Source of the DNA: CAIVSN01 sp031539165
GTDB lineage: Bacteria; Patescibacteriota; Gracilibacteria; BD1-5; UBA2023
Direction of reading: 5' to 3'
DNA length: 14,163 nucleotides
Assembly (NCBI GenBank): GCA_031539165.1
Contig: JAVKLK010000021.1
Coordinates: 1-14,163, forward strand
Of this stretch, positions 8,055 to 14,163 are shown in pieces. A model generated the notes under the pieces. The model had not been told where the DNA came from. It made no database searches and saw nothing but the letters and a program-made list of their open reading frames with translations. Made by a program: the position numbers and the translations under genes. The number at the start of each line of letters is the position of its first letter. Within the stretch, counting starts at the first letter, position 1.

Positions 8055-8762
8055 ATGGCAACTGCAAACAAAACACAAACCAATCAACTGGCAGCGTACC
8101 GCGCGAGCCAAATCACCACAGCCATCGCGCTTGCAAGCACCGGGGATGGCAAAAGCGCCGAACGAGCACTCATGCAAATTGCAGAAACTCAGGGTGACAT
8201 AGCCTTGTCCAAAGCACTTTCACAAGTGCCGGGGGCAACGATCATGACCATTCTGACAGCAGTTGGCACAAAGCATAGCTCTGTTGTGCCTGCCCTCATC
8301 ACTCCCAAGCAATTCGCCAAGGCAGTCGAAGACTTGCCGAAAGCATGGATTGCTCATGGAGCACCAATGGAGTACGGAATCCAAGAATTGTTGGAAGGGG
8401 TCATCCTTCGTCCCGATTTGGAAACTGGAGAAGTTGGTACTGAGGCAGGTGCCTTCTTCAAGGCGCTGGGCGAATCCAGTGTGGCTCAAACCATGCTGAC
8501 CATTGCCTTCTACGATCACGGAGAGGAAATACTGCAGTACCAGAAAACGAAATCGTTTGATGGTGCCACGAAGCCCGACTCTGCAGAAGACATCCGTGAA
8601 ACGGACTGGAAATATGCGGTGTACACGATGCGAAAAACCAATCCTAACCTGTTCCAACAGGTCTGTATTGGCTTGAGCAAAGACCACATGGTCTTGCTCG
8701 ATGAACTGAAACCCACTCTCCAAGTGGCAACTACCGAAACGGCGGACGAGTCAGCTCTGTAA
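8055..8762 (+). CDS. Unknown 235-residue protein paired with the J-domain gene
   Basis: Starts at the ATG at 8055 with a good Shine-Dalgarno (AGGAG, 8044-8048) and ends at TAA (8760-8762). The sequence looks soluble and mostly helical: an Ala-rich N-terminus (ASQITTAIALASTGDG), then mixed helices, and no signal, membrane segment or cysteine motif. I recognise no family. There is no in-frame UGA. Compared with nearby host genes (lexA, the 8858 gene) it uses many CTG and TTG leucine codons rather than mostly CTT and CTC, and it looks richer in GC by eye. With the J-domain gene it forms a tight two-gene unit ending in a hairpin. It may be a partner or client of that co-chaperone, on proximity alone. 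Confidence 0.78.
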   Translation: MATANKTQTNQLAAYRASQITTAIALASTGDGKSAERALMQIAETQGDIALSKALSQVPGATIMTILTAVGTKHSSVVPALITPKQFAKAVEDLPKAWIAHGAPMEYGIQELLEGVILRPDLETGEVGTEAGAFFKALGESSVAQTMLTIAFYDHGEEILQYQKTKSFDGATKPDSAEDIRETDWKYAVYTMRKTNPNLFQQVCIGLSKDHMVLLDELKPTLQVATTETADESAL

Positions 8763-8796
8763 CAAGGGCTTCGTTTCTCCAAGCAGGTAAATCCAA

Positions 8797-8817
8797 AGCC
8801 GCGCTTTGTGCGCGGCT
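8797..8817 (+). terminator. GC-rich hairpin after the J-domain gene pair
   Basis: A perfect 8-bp stem (AGCCGCGC with GCGCGGCT) has a 5-nt loop and starts 34 bases after the 8762 stop. It is followed by CTCTCTC rather than a U run, so it may be a weak terminator or an attenuator. Its last three bases also form the start of the next hairpin, so the two cannot both fold fully. Confidence 0.5.
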
Positions 8818-8856
8818 CTCTCGAGATTCGTAGAATTCTACGCGTTTGGAGAGAGC
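8815..8856 (+). promoter_or_regulatory. 42-nt hairpin enclosing the Shine-Dalgarno of the 8858 gene
   Basis: All pairs are symmetric about one centre (8835/8836). Eight pairs (8815-8822 with 8849-8856) are followed by a G-G mismatch. Four pairs including two G-U wobbles come next, then a T-C mismatch, then CGTAG (8829-8833) with CTACG (8838-8842). The ribosome binding site GGAGAGAG (8848-8855) lies on the 3' arm, and the ATG follows two bases later. A mismatched, wobble-containing stem hiding the binding site is the design of RNA thermometers and translational operators. The fold is read from sequence; the function is inferred. Confidence 0.6.
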
Positions 8857-8857
8857 T

Positions 8858-10054
8858 ATGACTACACTTTCAAATAATACTCCTCAATTCCCTCTCGCCC
8901 CCTCTGACGGGCGATCTTTTTTCGAGGCAACTCTTTCTGAGGCACAAAAAAGAGGACTTCTCTCCAAAGAAGCGGTACAGAAGATTCTCGATGATGGACC
9001 AAAAGGCATGATTCAGATTGCTCAAACATTTGGAAATGTTCATCATGCTTGAGATATCGAAAAGGCAAAAAATCGTTTGGCACATTTAGTATCACTTGGC
9101 CTTGAAGATATTTCTGGCGGAGATATTCAAAAAGCGATACTTGCTCTTCGCGGAGGAATTCTTCCACTCTCCAAGAGAGGTTCTGAGCTGATAAAAAAAC
9201 GGATTGCCCTTCGCGCTCACCCTGATTGGATTGAAGCAGTAGAGAGTGATCGCGAACTTCGAAATCAAATGTATGATACATTCGCACCCACAAGCAATCC
9301 TCATAGATTTGAAACGAAACAAGGCCTTTCCTACAGAGAGCTTCTTCGAAGAGATATTGAAGACGCCACAAAAAAAACTCAGCTTGCTACTACAATCCAA
9401 AAAATGTTGCGAGCACAAAGAATCTCTCCTCAAATAGGAGAAATCCAGTGGATGGATACTCTGGTTCACGAACTCTTCCCTCGCATAGTAACGGGGAAGA
9501 CCTTGGATTTTGAAGCGGTTTCCGAAATACAAAAAGCGTACCAGAAAGATGGAAATACTCAACAGAAGCAACGTTGGGATGCTTTCTTAAAGAAATTTGA
9601 AGCTGGAGACTTTGTGGAACTCCAATTTCAATCTGTACTTCAAGTATATATCTCAGAGCTTCAAGCTTCAAAAGAAATAGCGAATCAAGATGGAGCAAAT
9701 GATGGATTTCATGGGGAAGCAGAACCGAGCTACACAAATTGGAATACTCTTACTCAGGGGAAACGTGTATCTGATGAAGTACTCAGAACAGCAGTACTCT
9801 CAGGGTATGTGATGGGGGAAATGAAATTGTCTATTTCACAAGCGGAACTTGAAACAATCTTACGTACTATTCGGAGTAAGAAACTTTCTCTCGAAGGGTG
9901 CATCGACTATGCAAAAACATCCATTCCAGAATGACGAGGCCCAGAAACCACGACATCCGATTGATTCTTCGCTTTCTGGGATAGTCTCCTAAAAAAAGGA
10001 CGAATTCCAAAATGGCTTCTTGAAGAAATGGCAAAAAGTGTAGTAACTCGATAA
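8858..10054 (+). CDS. Unknown 398-residue protein with three UGA-Gly codons
   Basis: Starts at the ATG at 8858 (MTTLSNNTPQFPLAPSDGRS) and ends at TAA (10052-10054). The TTG at 8846 is part of the ribosome binding site, not the start. UGA codons at 9050-9052, 9932-9934 and 9962-9964 are read as Gly; the last two lie 30 bases apart near the C-terminus (SIPE-G-RGPETTTSD-G-FFAFW). The protein is hydrophilic and helical, with many charged residues, and has no signal, membrane segment or metal motif. I recognise no family. It converges on lepA with only 10 bases between the stop codons. Host code use separates it from the J-domain pair just upstream. Its translation is probably gated by the leader hairpin. 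Confidence 0.85.
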
Positions 10055-10064
10055 GAATCGTCTG

Positions 10065-11942
10065 TTATTTCTTGAGAATATTTACGAACGTTTCACTTGG
10101 AATGCTCACTCTTCCAAACTGTTTCATTTTTTTCTTTCCCTCTTTTTGTTTTTCGAGCAGTTTTCGCTTTCGAGAAATATCTCCTCCATAGAGTTTCGCT
10201 GTCACATCTTTTCGGAGCGCAGAAATATCCTCTCTCGCAATTACTGTAGCACCTAATGCTGCTTGGATTGCTATGGCAAACTGAGCTTTTGGTATTTCTT
10301 CTTTGAGCTTCGCACAGATACGACCACCGAGTGTACGGGCACGCTCTCGGTGAACAATCATCGAGAATGCTTCAACCTTCTCCCCTGCTACGAGTATGTC
10401 GAGCTTTGCGAGATCATCCTGCTTATAGCGAAGAAACTCGTACGAAAGAGAACCATATCCGCTTGAAAGAGATTTCAAATCATCATAGAAGTCTCCCACA
10501 AGTTCTGCAAGTGGAATTTCATACACGAGAACCGCTCGCGCAGCATCAAGAAAGTACTGATTCTTAAAGGCTCCTCTTCGCTCTTGAGAGAGCTGCATGA
10601 GATTCCCCACATATTCCAATGGAGTAATAATCTCAATCTTGGCTATTGGTTCCTCAATCCATTCAAAATTACCCGGCAAAGGTAAATCTTCTGGGTTTGA
10701 TACATATACTGCGGTATACGTTTTCCCCGAATGTTCAAAAACTTCAGGAGCATTGCGAGGGTAGAGCGTTCGCTTATCCCCCGGAAGTATGACCCGATAT
10801 GTTACCTGAGGACTGGTCATAATGACATCCATCTCAAATTCTCGCCAAAGGCGCTCTTTGACAATATCCAAGTGAAGAAGTCCAAGAAATCCACAACGAA
10901 ATCCATGTCCCAAGGCAGGAGATACCTCGTGCTCTGTCACAAGAGAGCTGTCATTGAGCATGAGTTTATCCATGCTATCTTTGAGCTTTGGGTACTCTTC
11001 TGTATCAACAGGGTACACTCCGGCAAAAATGAATGGGGTAATTCTTTTGAATCCCTTAATCGGATTTTTGCGATCTGGAGAACCAGAAAATACAGTATCT
11101 CCTACTCGCGCTTCCGAGATATCTTTGAGCCCTGTAACGATATAGCCTATTTCTCCTTCTTCAATAATTCCGATTGGATTCCACTTTGGAGAGAAACATC
11201 CCACCTCAAGCGCCTCTATGCGAGAGTTTGTATTGATAAATTCGAGCGTATCTCCTTTTTGAATTCTTCCGCAAAATAGCTTCACATACACTACTACTCC
11301 TTTGTAGGTATCATACTGAGAGTCAAAAATAAGCGCTTTTACGGAAGTTCTATCGAATTCAGGAGAAGCATGAGGCACCAATTCTGATGCTCCAGAAAGT
11401 CCTTTCGGCTCAGGAATATGAGTTACTACTGCATCAAGCACTTGTTCCACATTGAGTCCTGTTTTGGCAGAAACAGCAATAATATCCTCCTTCTTGCATC
11501 CAAGCAAGGTCATCACCTCCTCAGAAACACGATCAACATCCGCGGATGGAAGGTCAATTTTGTTGAGAACAGGAATGATGGTGAGATCATTTTCGAGTGC
11601 GAGATATACATTCGAAAGTGTTTGCGCCTCAATCCCCTGGGTTGCATCTACTACAAGAATCGCTCCTTCTACGGAAGCAAGCGAGCGAGATACCTCATAC
11701 TGGAAGTCCACATGCCCTGGAGTATCAATCAAATTGAGCTCAATCCCCTTCCACTCCATTCGTACTGGAGTCAGCTTGATAGTAATACCTCTCTCTTTCT
11801 CGATATCCATAGTATCGAGAGTCTGCTCGCGCAGGTCTCGTTTGGCGATTGTTCCCGTGATTTCAAGCATTCGATCCGCAAGGGTAGATTTCCCGTGGTC
11901 AATGTGAGCAATAATACAGAAATTTCGAATCGGTTTTACCAT
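10065..11942 (-). CDS. lepA: Elongation factor 4 (LepA), ribosome back-translocase GTPase
   Basis: Translation GTPase that acts on stalled or mis-translocated ribosomes. At 625 residues it is slightly longer than the usual 600 or so. G-domain motifs are complete: AHIDHGKST (12-20), RGITI in the switch region (51-55), DTPGHVDF (73-80) and NKID (127-130). GHGFRCGFLGLLHLDIVKERL-type sequence in the middle and the LepA-specific C-terminal domain follow, ending VSIPSETFVNILKK. There is no UGA in the frame; the stop is TAA and the start is the ATG at 11942. CATACT, 12 nt before the ATG on the minus strand, is a possible -10. It is divergent from the small coiled-coil gene at 12034. Confidence 0.96.
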   Translation of the reverse strand: MVKPIRNFCIIAHIDHGKSTLADRMLEITGTIAKRDLREQTLDTMDIEKERGITIKLTPVRMEWKGIELNLIDTPGHVDFQYEVSRSLASVEGAILVVDATQGIEAQTLSNVYLALENDLTIIPVLNKIDLPSADVDRVSEEVMTLLGCKKEDIIAVSAKTGLNVEQVLDAVVTHIPEPKGLSGASELVPHASPEFDRTSVKALIFDSQYDTYKGVVVYVKLFCGRIQKGDTLEFINTNSRIEALEVGCFSPKWNPIGIIEEGEIGYIVTGLKDISEARVGDTVFSGSPDRKNPIKGFKRITPFIFAGVYPVDTEEYPKLKDSMDKLMLNDSSLVTEHEVSPALGHGFRCGFLGLLHLDIVKERLWREFEMDVIMTSPQVTYRVILPGDKRTLYPRNAPEVFEHSGKTYTAVYVSNPEDLPLPGNFEWIEEPIAKIEIITPLEYVGNLMQLSQERRGAFKNQYFLDAARAVLVYEIPLAELVGDFYDDLKSLSSGYGSLSYEFLRYKQDDLAKLDILVAGEKVEAFSMIVHRERARTLGGRICAKLKEEIPKAQFAIAIQAALGATVIAREDISALRKDVTAKLYGGDISRKRKLLEKQKEGKKKMKQFGRVSIPSETFVNILKK

Positions 11943-12000
11943 AGAATAGGTTCAAGTATGGGCGGATTGTAGCGAAAAACGAAGGAAAGAGAAAATGAAT

Positions 12001-12027
12001 TTGACTTTTATTACCAAAAAATATATT
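12001..12027 (+). promoter_or_regulatory. Promoter of the small coiled-coil gene
   Basis: TTGACT (12001-12006) and TATATT (12022-12027) have a 15-bp spacer, shorter than ideal. The -10 is 6 nt before the ATG at 12034, again implying an mRNA with almost no leader. No Shine-Dalgarno is present. Confidence 0.4.
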
Positions 12028-12033
12028 TGATTT

Positions 12034-12456
12034 ATGTCAAACAAACTTTCCCCTTCTCAAAAATCAGGTCTTGAAGACCTGATTAATCGTTCTGCCCAGC
12101 TCCGAGAAAAACATGTTGAGATTCTCCAACTTTCTGATCCTGATACCTCAGAACTCATCCAAACAGTACAGGCACATATTGGTCAGATGGAACACCAGAT
12201 GCGCCTGCAGTCGAGTGACTTCCAGCTCATGCAAAGCATTCTTCTGATGCGAAAATCAGCCGAAACAGACTACAAACAGCTTCTTGAACTAGAAAGCACC
12301 CTCCGCAAGTTTCTTCTTGGAGAGAAGCCTCCTGCTTTCGGATTGATTACGAGAATGATTCGTTTTTCTATTTTCGTTCGAAGAAAAAAGATGGAGTCAT
12401 ACGCCAAGCAAATCTCTCAAGGCATTGAGAATCGACTCTCTAAAGTTTCCGTGTAG
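12034..12456 (+). CDS. Small coiled-coil protein, function unknown
   Basis: 140 residues from ATG to TAG, no in-frame UGA. Residues 10-95 are strongly helical with heptad-like spacing (LEDLINRSAQLREKHVEILQ, then QMEHQMRLQ and LLELESTLRKFLL). A short mixed segment follows (FGLITRMIRFSIFV, about 111-124), which could be an amphipathic or weak membrane helix, then a basic patch (RRKK). I recognise no family. A 23-bp near-perfect palindrome lies in codons 10-17. The last 17 bases overlap the end of the convergent glycosyltransferase gene. Confidence 0.75.
   Translation: MSNKLSPSQKSGLEDLINRSAQLREKHVEILQLSDPDTSELIQTVQAHIGQMEHQMRLQSSDFQLMQSILLMRKSAETDYKQLLELESTLRKFLLGEKPPAFGLITRMIRFSIFVRRKKMESYAKQISQGIENRLSKVSV
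12062..12084. repeat. 23-bp palindrome (11-bp arms) inside the start of the coiled-coil gene
   Basis: Left arm AATCAGGTCTT (12062-12072), one central G (12073) and right arm AAGACCTGATT (12074-12084) are perfectly complementary. In mRNA this gives a 9-bp stem with a UUGAA loop about 28 nt after the ATG. As DNA it is a symmetric site suited to a dimeric regulator. It encodes part of KSGLEDLIN, so the codons may account for some of the match. Confidence 0.75.
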
Positions 12457-13594
12457 AGATATAGGTATCCGAGAAATTGTTCTCCTGCACAAGAGAGAGC
12501 AATTTTTTTTCAAAAGTTTTCAACGAAAACAATTCCGCGCGAGAAATGCAGGCCTCAACCATTGTCTGAGACTTTTCTCGAGTCATCCCCTCCACTGCCT
12601 GAGCGAGATCCCCATCGGAATGATTCGGAGCCAGAAGAATACCCGTCTCTCCATGAATCATGGTCTCCAGAAATCCCCCCTCTGCAACGGCAACCACTGG
12701 AACTCCCGATGCAAGAGCCTCTATCGTGTTCATTCAGAAATCCTCATTTCGTGATACATAAACGACTGCTCGAGCATGCCGAACGATATTGGGAAGCTCA
12801 GAATTGTCCTCAAGCGTAAGAAATTCGATGTTTGGAGCATTTGCCGCAAGTATTCGGAATTCCTCCAGTTGAGGATCATTTTTCCCATATATAATTCGAA
12901 GTTGCTCATTGGGAAGCAAGAGGAAGGCTCGGATAATAGCATCGATTCGTTTCGCGTGTGCGAGTCGAGCATACGAAAGAAAATATCCTCCCCATTCTTC
13001 CGATAGTCTCTGATGGGACAAGAGGGGGAAGAATTGTTGCGTATCAACGGGGGGGTACAAAACTTCCACTCGAACTCATGGAGCAAGTGCACGAAGGAAA
13101 TCGGCATTTTTCTTCGAATTTGCCAGAATCAAATCCATCGAACGCAAATCGAAGAGGTACCACCATTTCAAGAGAAACAGTGCTCCCCTGAATAAAGGCC
13201 TCAGCCAGAAAGAAACTTTTTTGATATACTGATCTCTCTGGTCAAACAAGTGACGGGAAATACTGTGCGCGTAATACACTTTTTTCCCGCGTGCCCATAC
13301 ACGTCCACTTATTGCTTCGTTCGAGAAGATAACCGTATCATAGTTTCGCAATACAGAACCCCGAAGTAGGAACGAAAATTTCATGAAAAGAAACGACACC
13401 ATTCCTCTTCGGAAACCAGGAAATATTTCTATCATCCTCCCACAAAATCCCATGGAAGTCACATCATAGCTCGCTGGAGAAAACACCGAAGTAATCAAGT
13501 CTGCTCCAAGTATCTTCGCCATCTCAACATTCATGCGCTCTGCTCCTCATTTAATGAAGAAGCTATCATGCGCTATCGCTATTCGGTGTTCCAT
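12440..13594 (-). CDS. GT4-family glycosyltransferase (GT-B fold)
   Basis: Transfers a sugar from a nucleotide donor, probably in surface glycan or exopolysaccharide synthesis. Read with UGA as Gly the frame gives 384 residues; Gly16 (13547-13549), Gly173 (13076-13078) and Gly287 (12734-12736) are UGA. The N-terminus IAIAHDSFFIKGGAER is the classic acceptor-side start of GT4 enzymes. Later come YPPVDTQQFF, the donor-side YFLSYARLAHAKRID, and the EX7E motif Glu284-Glu292 (EDFGMNTIE) followed by ALASGVPVVA. Two UGA-Gly codons fall inside the two most conserved motifs. The start is uncertain: 13594 (MEHRIAIA) is chosen because a CATACT -10 lies 9 nt upstream; ATGs at 13603 and 13642 are in frame. 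The sugar and acceptor cannot be read from sequence. It is divergent from glmS. Confidence 0.9.
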
Positions 13595-13699
13595 ATTCTG
13601 CATAGTATGCAGATGCCGTCCCAAAGCAAAATCCGAAATCATCGTGATATTTTTGGGGCAAACAATACAATAGGAGGAGTATCATACATTTTTTCGTCT

Positions 13700-14163
13700 A
13701 TGTGCTGAGTATTCTGATTCGTAGGAACTTCCGCTGGTGCGGAACAAATTGTTCTTGAAGGGCTTCATCGGCTGGAATACCGAGGTTATGACTCAGCCGG
13801 CATGGCACTTCACTCCCCTTCTGGAGTCGATGTATTTAAGGCGGTCGGGAAAGTTAAAGAAATCGAGAACCTTCTCGAAAATTCGAAGTCACCAACAAAG
13901 ACCTATACGAGCGGGATTGGGCACACTCGATGGGCCACTCATGGAAAAGTTACTCGGGAAAATACTCATCCCCACACAGATGAGAAAAAAACCGTCTTCA
14001 TCGTACACAACGGAATCATCGAAAATTTCAGAGAGCTGAAACAAGAAATCCCCAACCTCCAACTCTACGGCGAGACCGATACGGAAGTGATTGCCAAGGT
14101 TTTCGCGCGAATTCCTGGAAAAACTTTTATCGAACGAGTGGAGAAGTTGGTTGAGAAATTGGA
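13700..14163 (+). CDS. glmS: Glucosamine-6-phosphate synthase GlmS, N-terminal part (gene runs off the right edge)
   Basis: Makes glucosamine-6-phosphate from fructose-6-phosphate and glutamine, the first step to UDP-GlcNAc for peptidoglycan. The ATG at 13700 gives MCGVFGFVGTSAGAEQ, where Gly3 (13706-13708) and Gly6 (13715-13717) are both UGA. Cys2 is the N-terminal nucleophile of the glutaminase domain, which fixes the start. Further motifs are LEYRGYDSAG, GHTRWATHG, HNGIIEN and GETDTE. The sugar-isomerase domains are beyond the window. With the standard code translation stops after two codons, so ordinary gene finders would miss the true start. The upstream gap (13604-13699) holds TACAAT (13666-13671) and AGGAGG (13672-13677), but the latter is 22 bases from the ATG, too far for a normal ribosome binding site. 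No glmS ribozyme would fit in this gap. Confidence 0.95.

Noticed and set aside
8027..8278. 84-residue extension of the J-domain protein under code 25
   Set aside because: It overlaps the next gene almost entirely and its composition (His, Ser, Asn, Cys-rich) is that of an out-of-frame shadow; kept only as part of the transfer argument.
13049..13055. G7 run inside the glycosyltransferase gene as a phase-variation tract
   Set aside because: Seven bases is short, and the codons (Pro-Pro) are part of a normal family motif; no sign of switching.
374..13594. Broken reading frames read as pseudogenes or frameshifts
   Set aside because: Every break is an in-frame UGA with no shift of frame, and the joined proteins are complete with intact active-site residues.
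13604..13699. glmS ribozyme or riboswitch upstream of glmS
   Set aside because: The 96-base divergent gap is too short for a glmS ribozyme and shows none of its paired elements.
908..13717. UGA as selenocysteine or tryptophan
   Set aside because: The sites fall at conserved glycines (GlmS start, GT4 GGAER motif, LexA helix-turn-helix); 19 sites in nine unrelated families do not fit selenocysteine, and Trp would break the motifs.
1..14163. CRISPR arrays, tRNA or rRNA genes, insertion sequences
   Set aside because: No regularly spaced repeats, no cloverleaf or conserved rRNA segments, and no transposase-like protein were seen.

Overview
The window comes from a bacterium that reads UGA as glycine (genetic code 25). 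That points to Gracilibacteria (BD1-5) or Absconditabacteria (SR1) within the Candidate Phyla Radiation; I cannot tell which from this stretch. The case is direct. Nine genes are broken by UGA under the standard code, and each becomes one continuous protein ending at UAA or UAG when UGA is read as Gly. I count 19 such codons. Several sit where the family has a conserved glycine: the MCG-VFG start of GlmS, the GGAER motif of a GT4 glycosyltransferase, and the helix-turn-helix of LexA. Gene calls made with the standard code would fragment most of this window.

Layout, left to right. At 1-246 (minus) is the 5' part of a type IV pilin-like gene, cut by the window edge. Its promoter has a 16-G homopolymer forming almost all of the spacer between -35 and -10. 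A minus-strand cluster follows: gltX (4388), a zinc-ribbon protein, a membrane-anchored coiled-coil protein, mltG, and lexA (ending at 374, then a terminator). Upstream of gltX, also on minus, lie a large secreted SLH/PKD/thrombospondin-3-type surface protein (4452-6164) and rimO (6208-7602). From 7748 to 8762 (plus) there is a two-gene block, a tiny J-domain protein and a 235-residue unknown, that looks unlike the rest because its first gene makes sense only if UGA is a stop. A 398-residue unknown with three UGA-Gly codons follows (8858-10054). Its ribosome binding site lies in the 3' arm of a 42-nt hairpin. Converging on it is lepA (10065-11942, minus). Then come a small coiled-coil protein (12034-12456, plus), a GT4 glycosyltransferase (12440-13594, minus) and the start of glmS (13700 to the edge, plus).

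The genes cover translation (GluRS, RimO, EF4), the cell wall and its precursors (MltG, GlmS, glycosyltransferase), the cell surface (pilin, SLH protein) and the DNA-damage response (LexA). Several genes share a promoter layout with a TATACT-type -10 only 7-8 nt before the ATG, which implies leaderless mRNAs. The genes at 7748, 8055 and 8858 instead have clear Shine-Dalgarno sequences. I found no tRNA, rRNA, CRISPR array or insertion sequence, and no gene-free stretch longer than about 150 bases.
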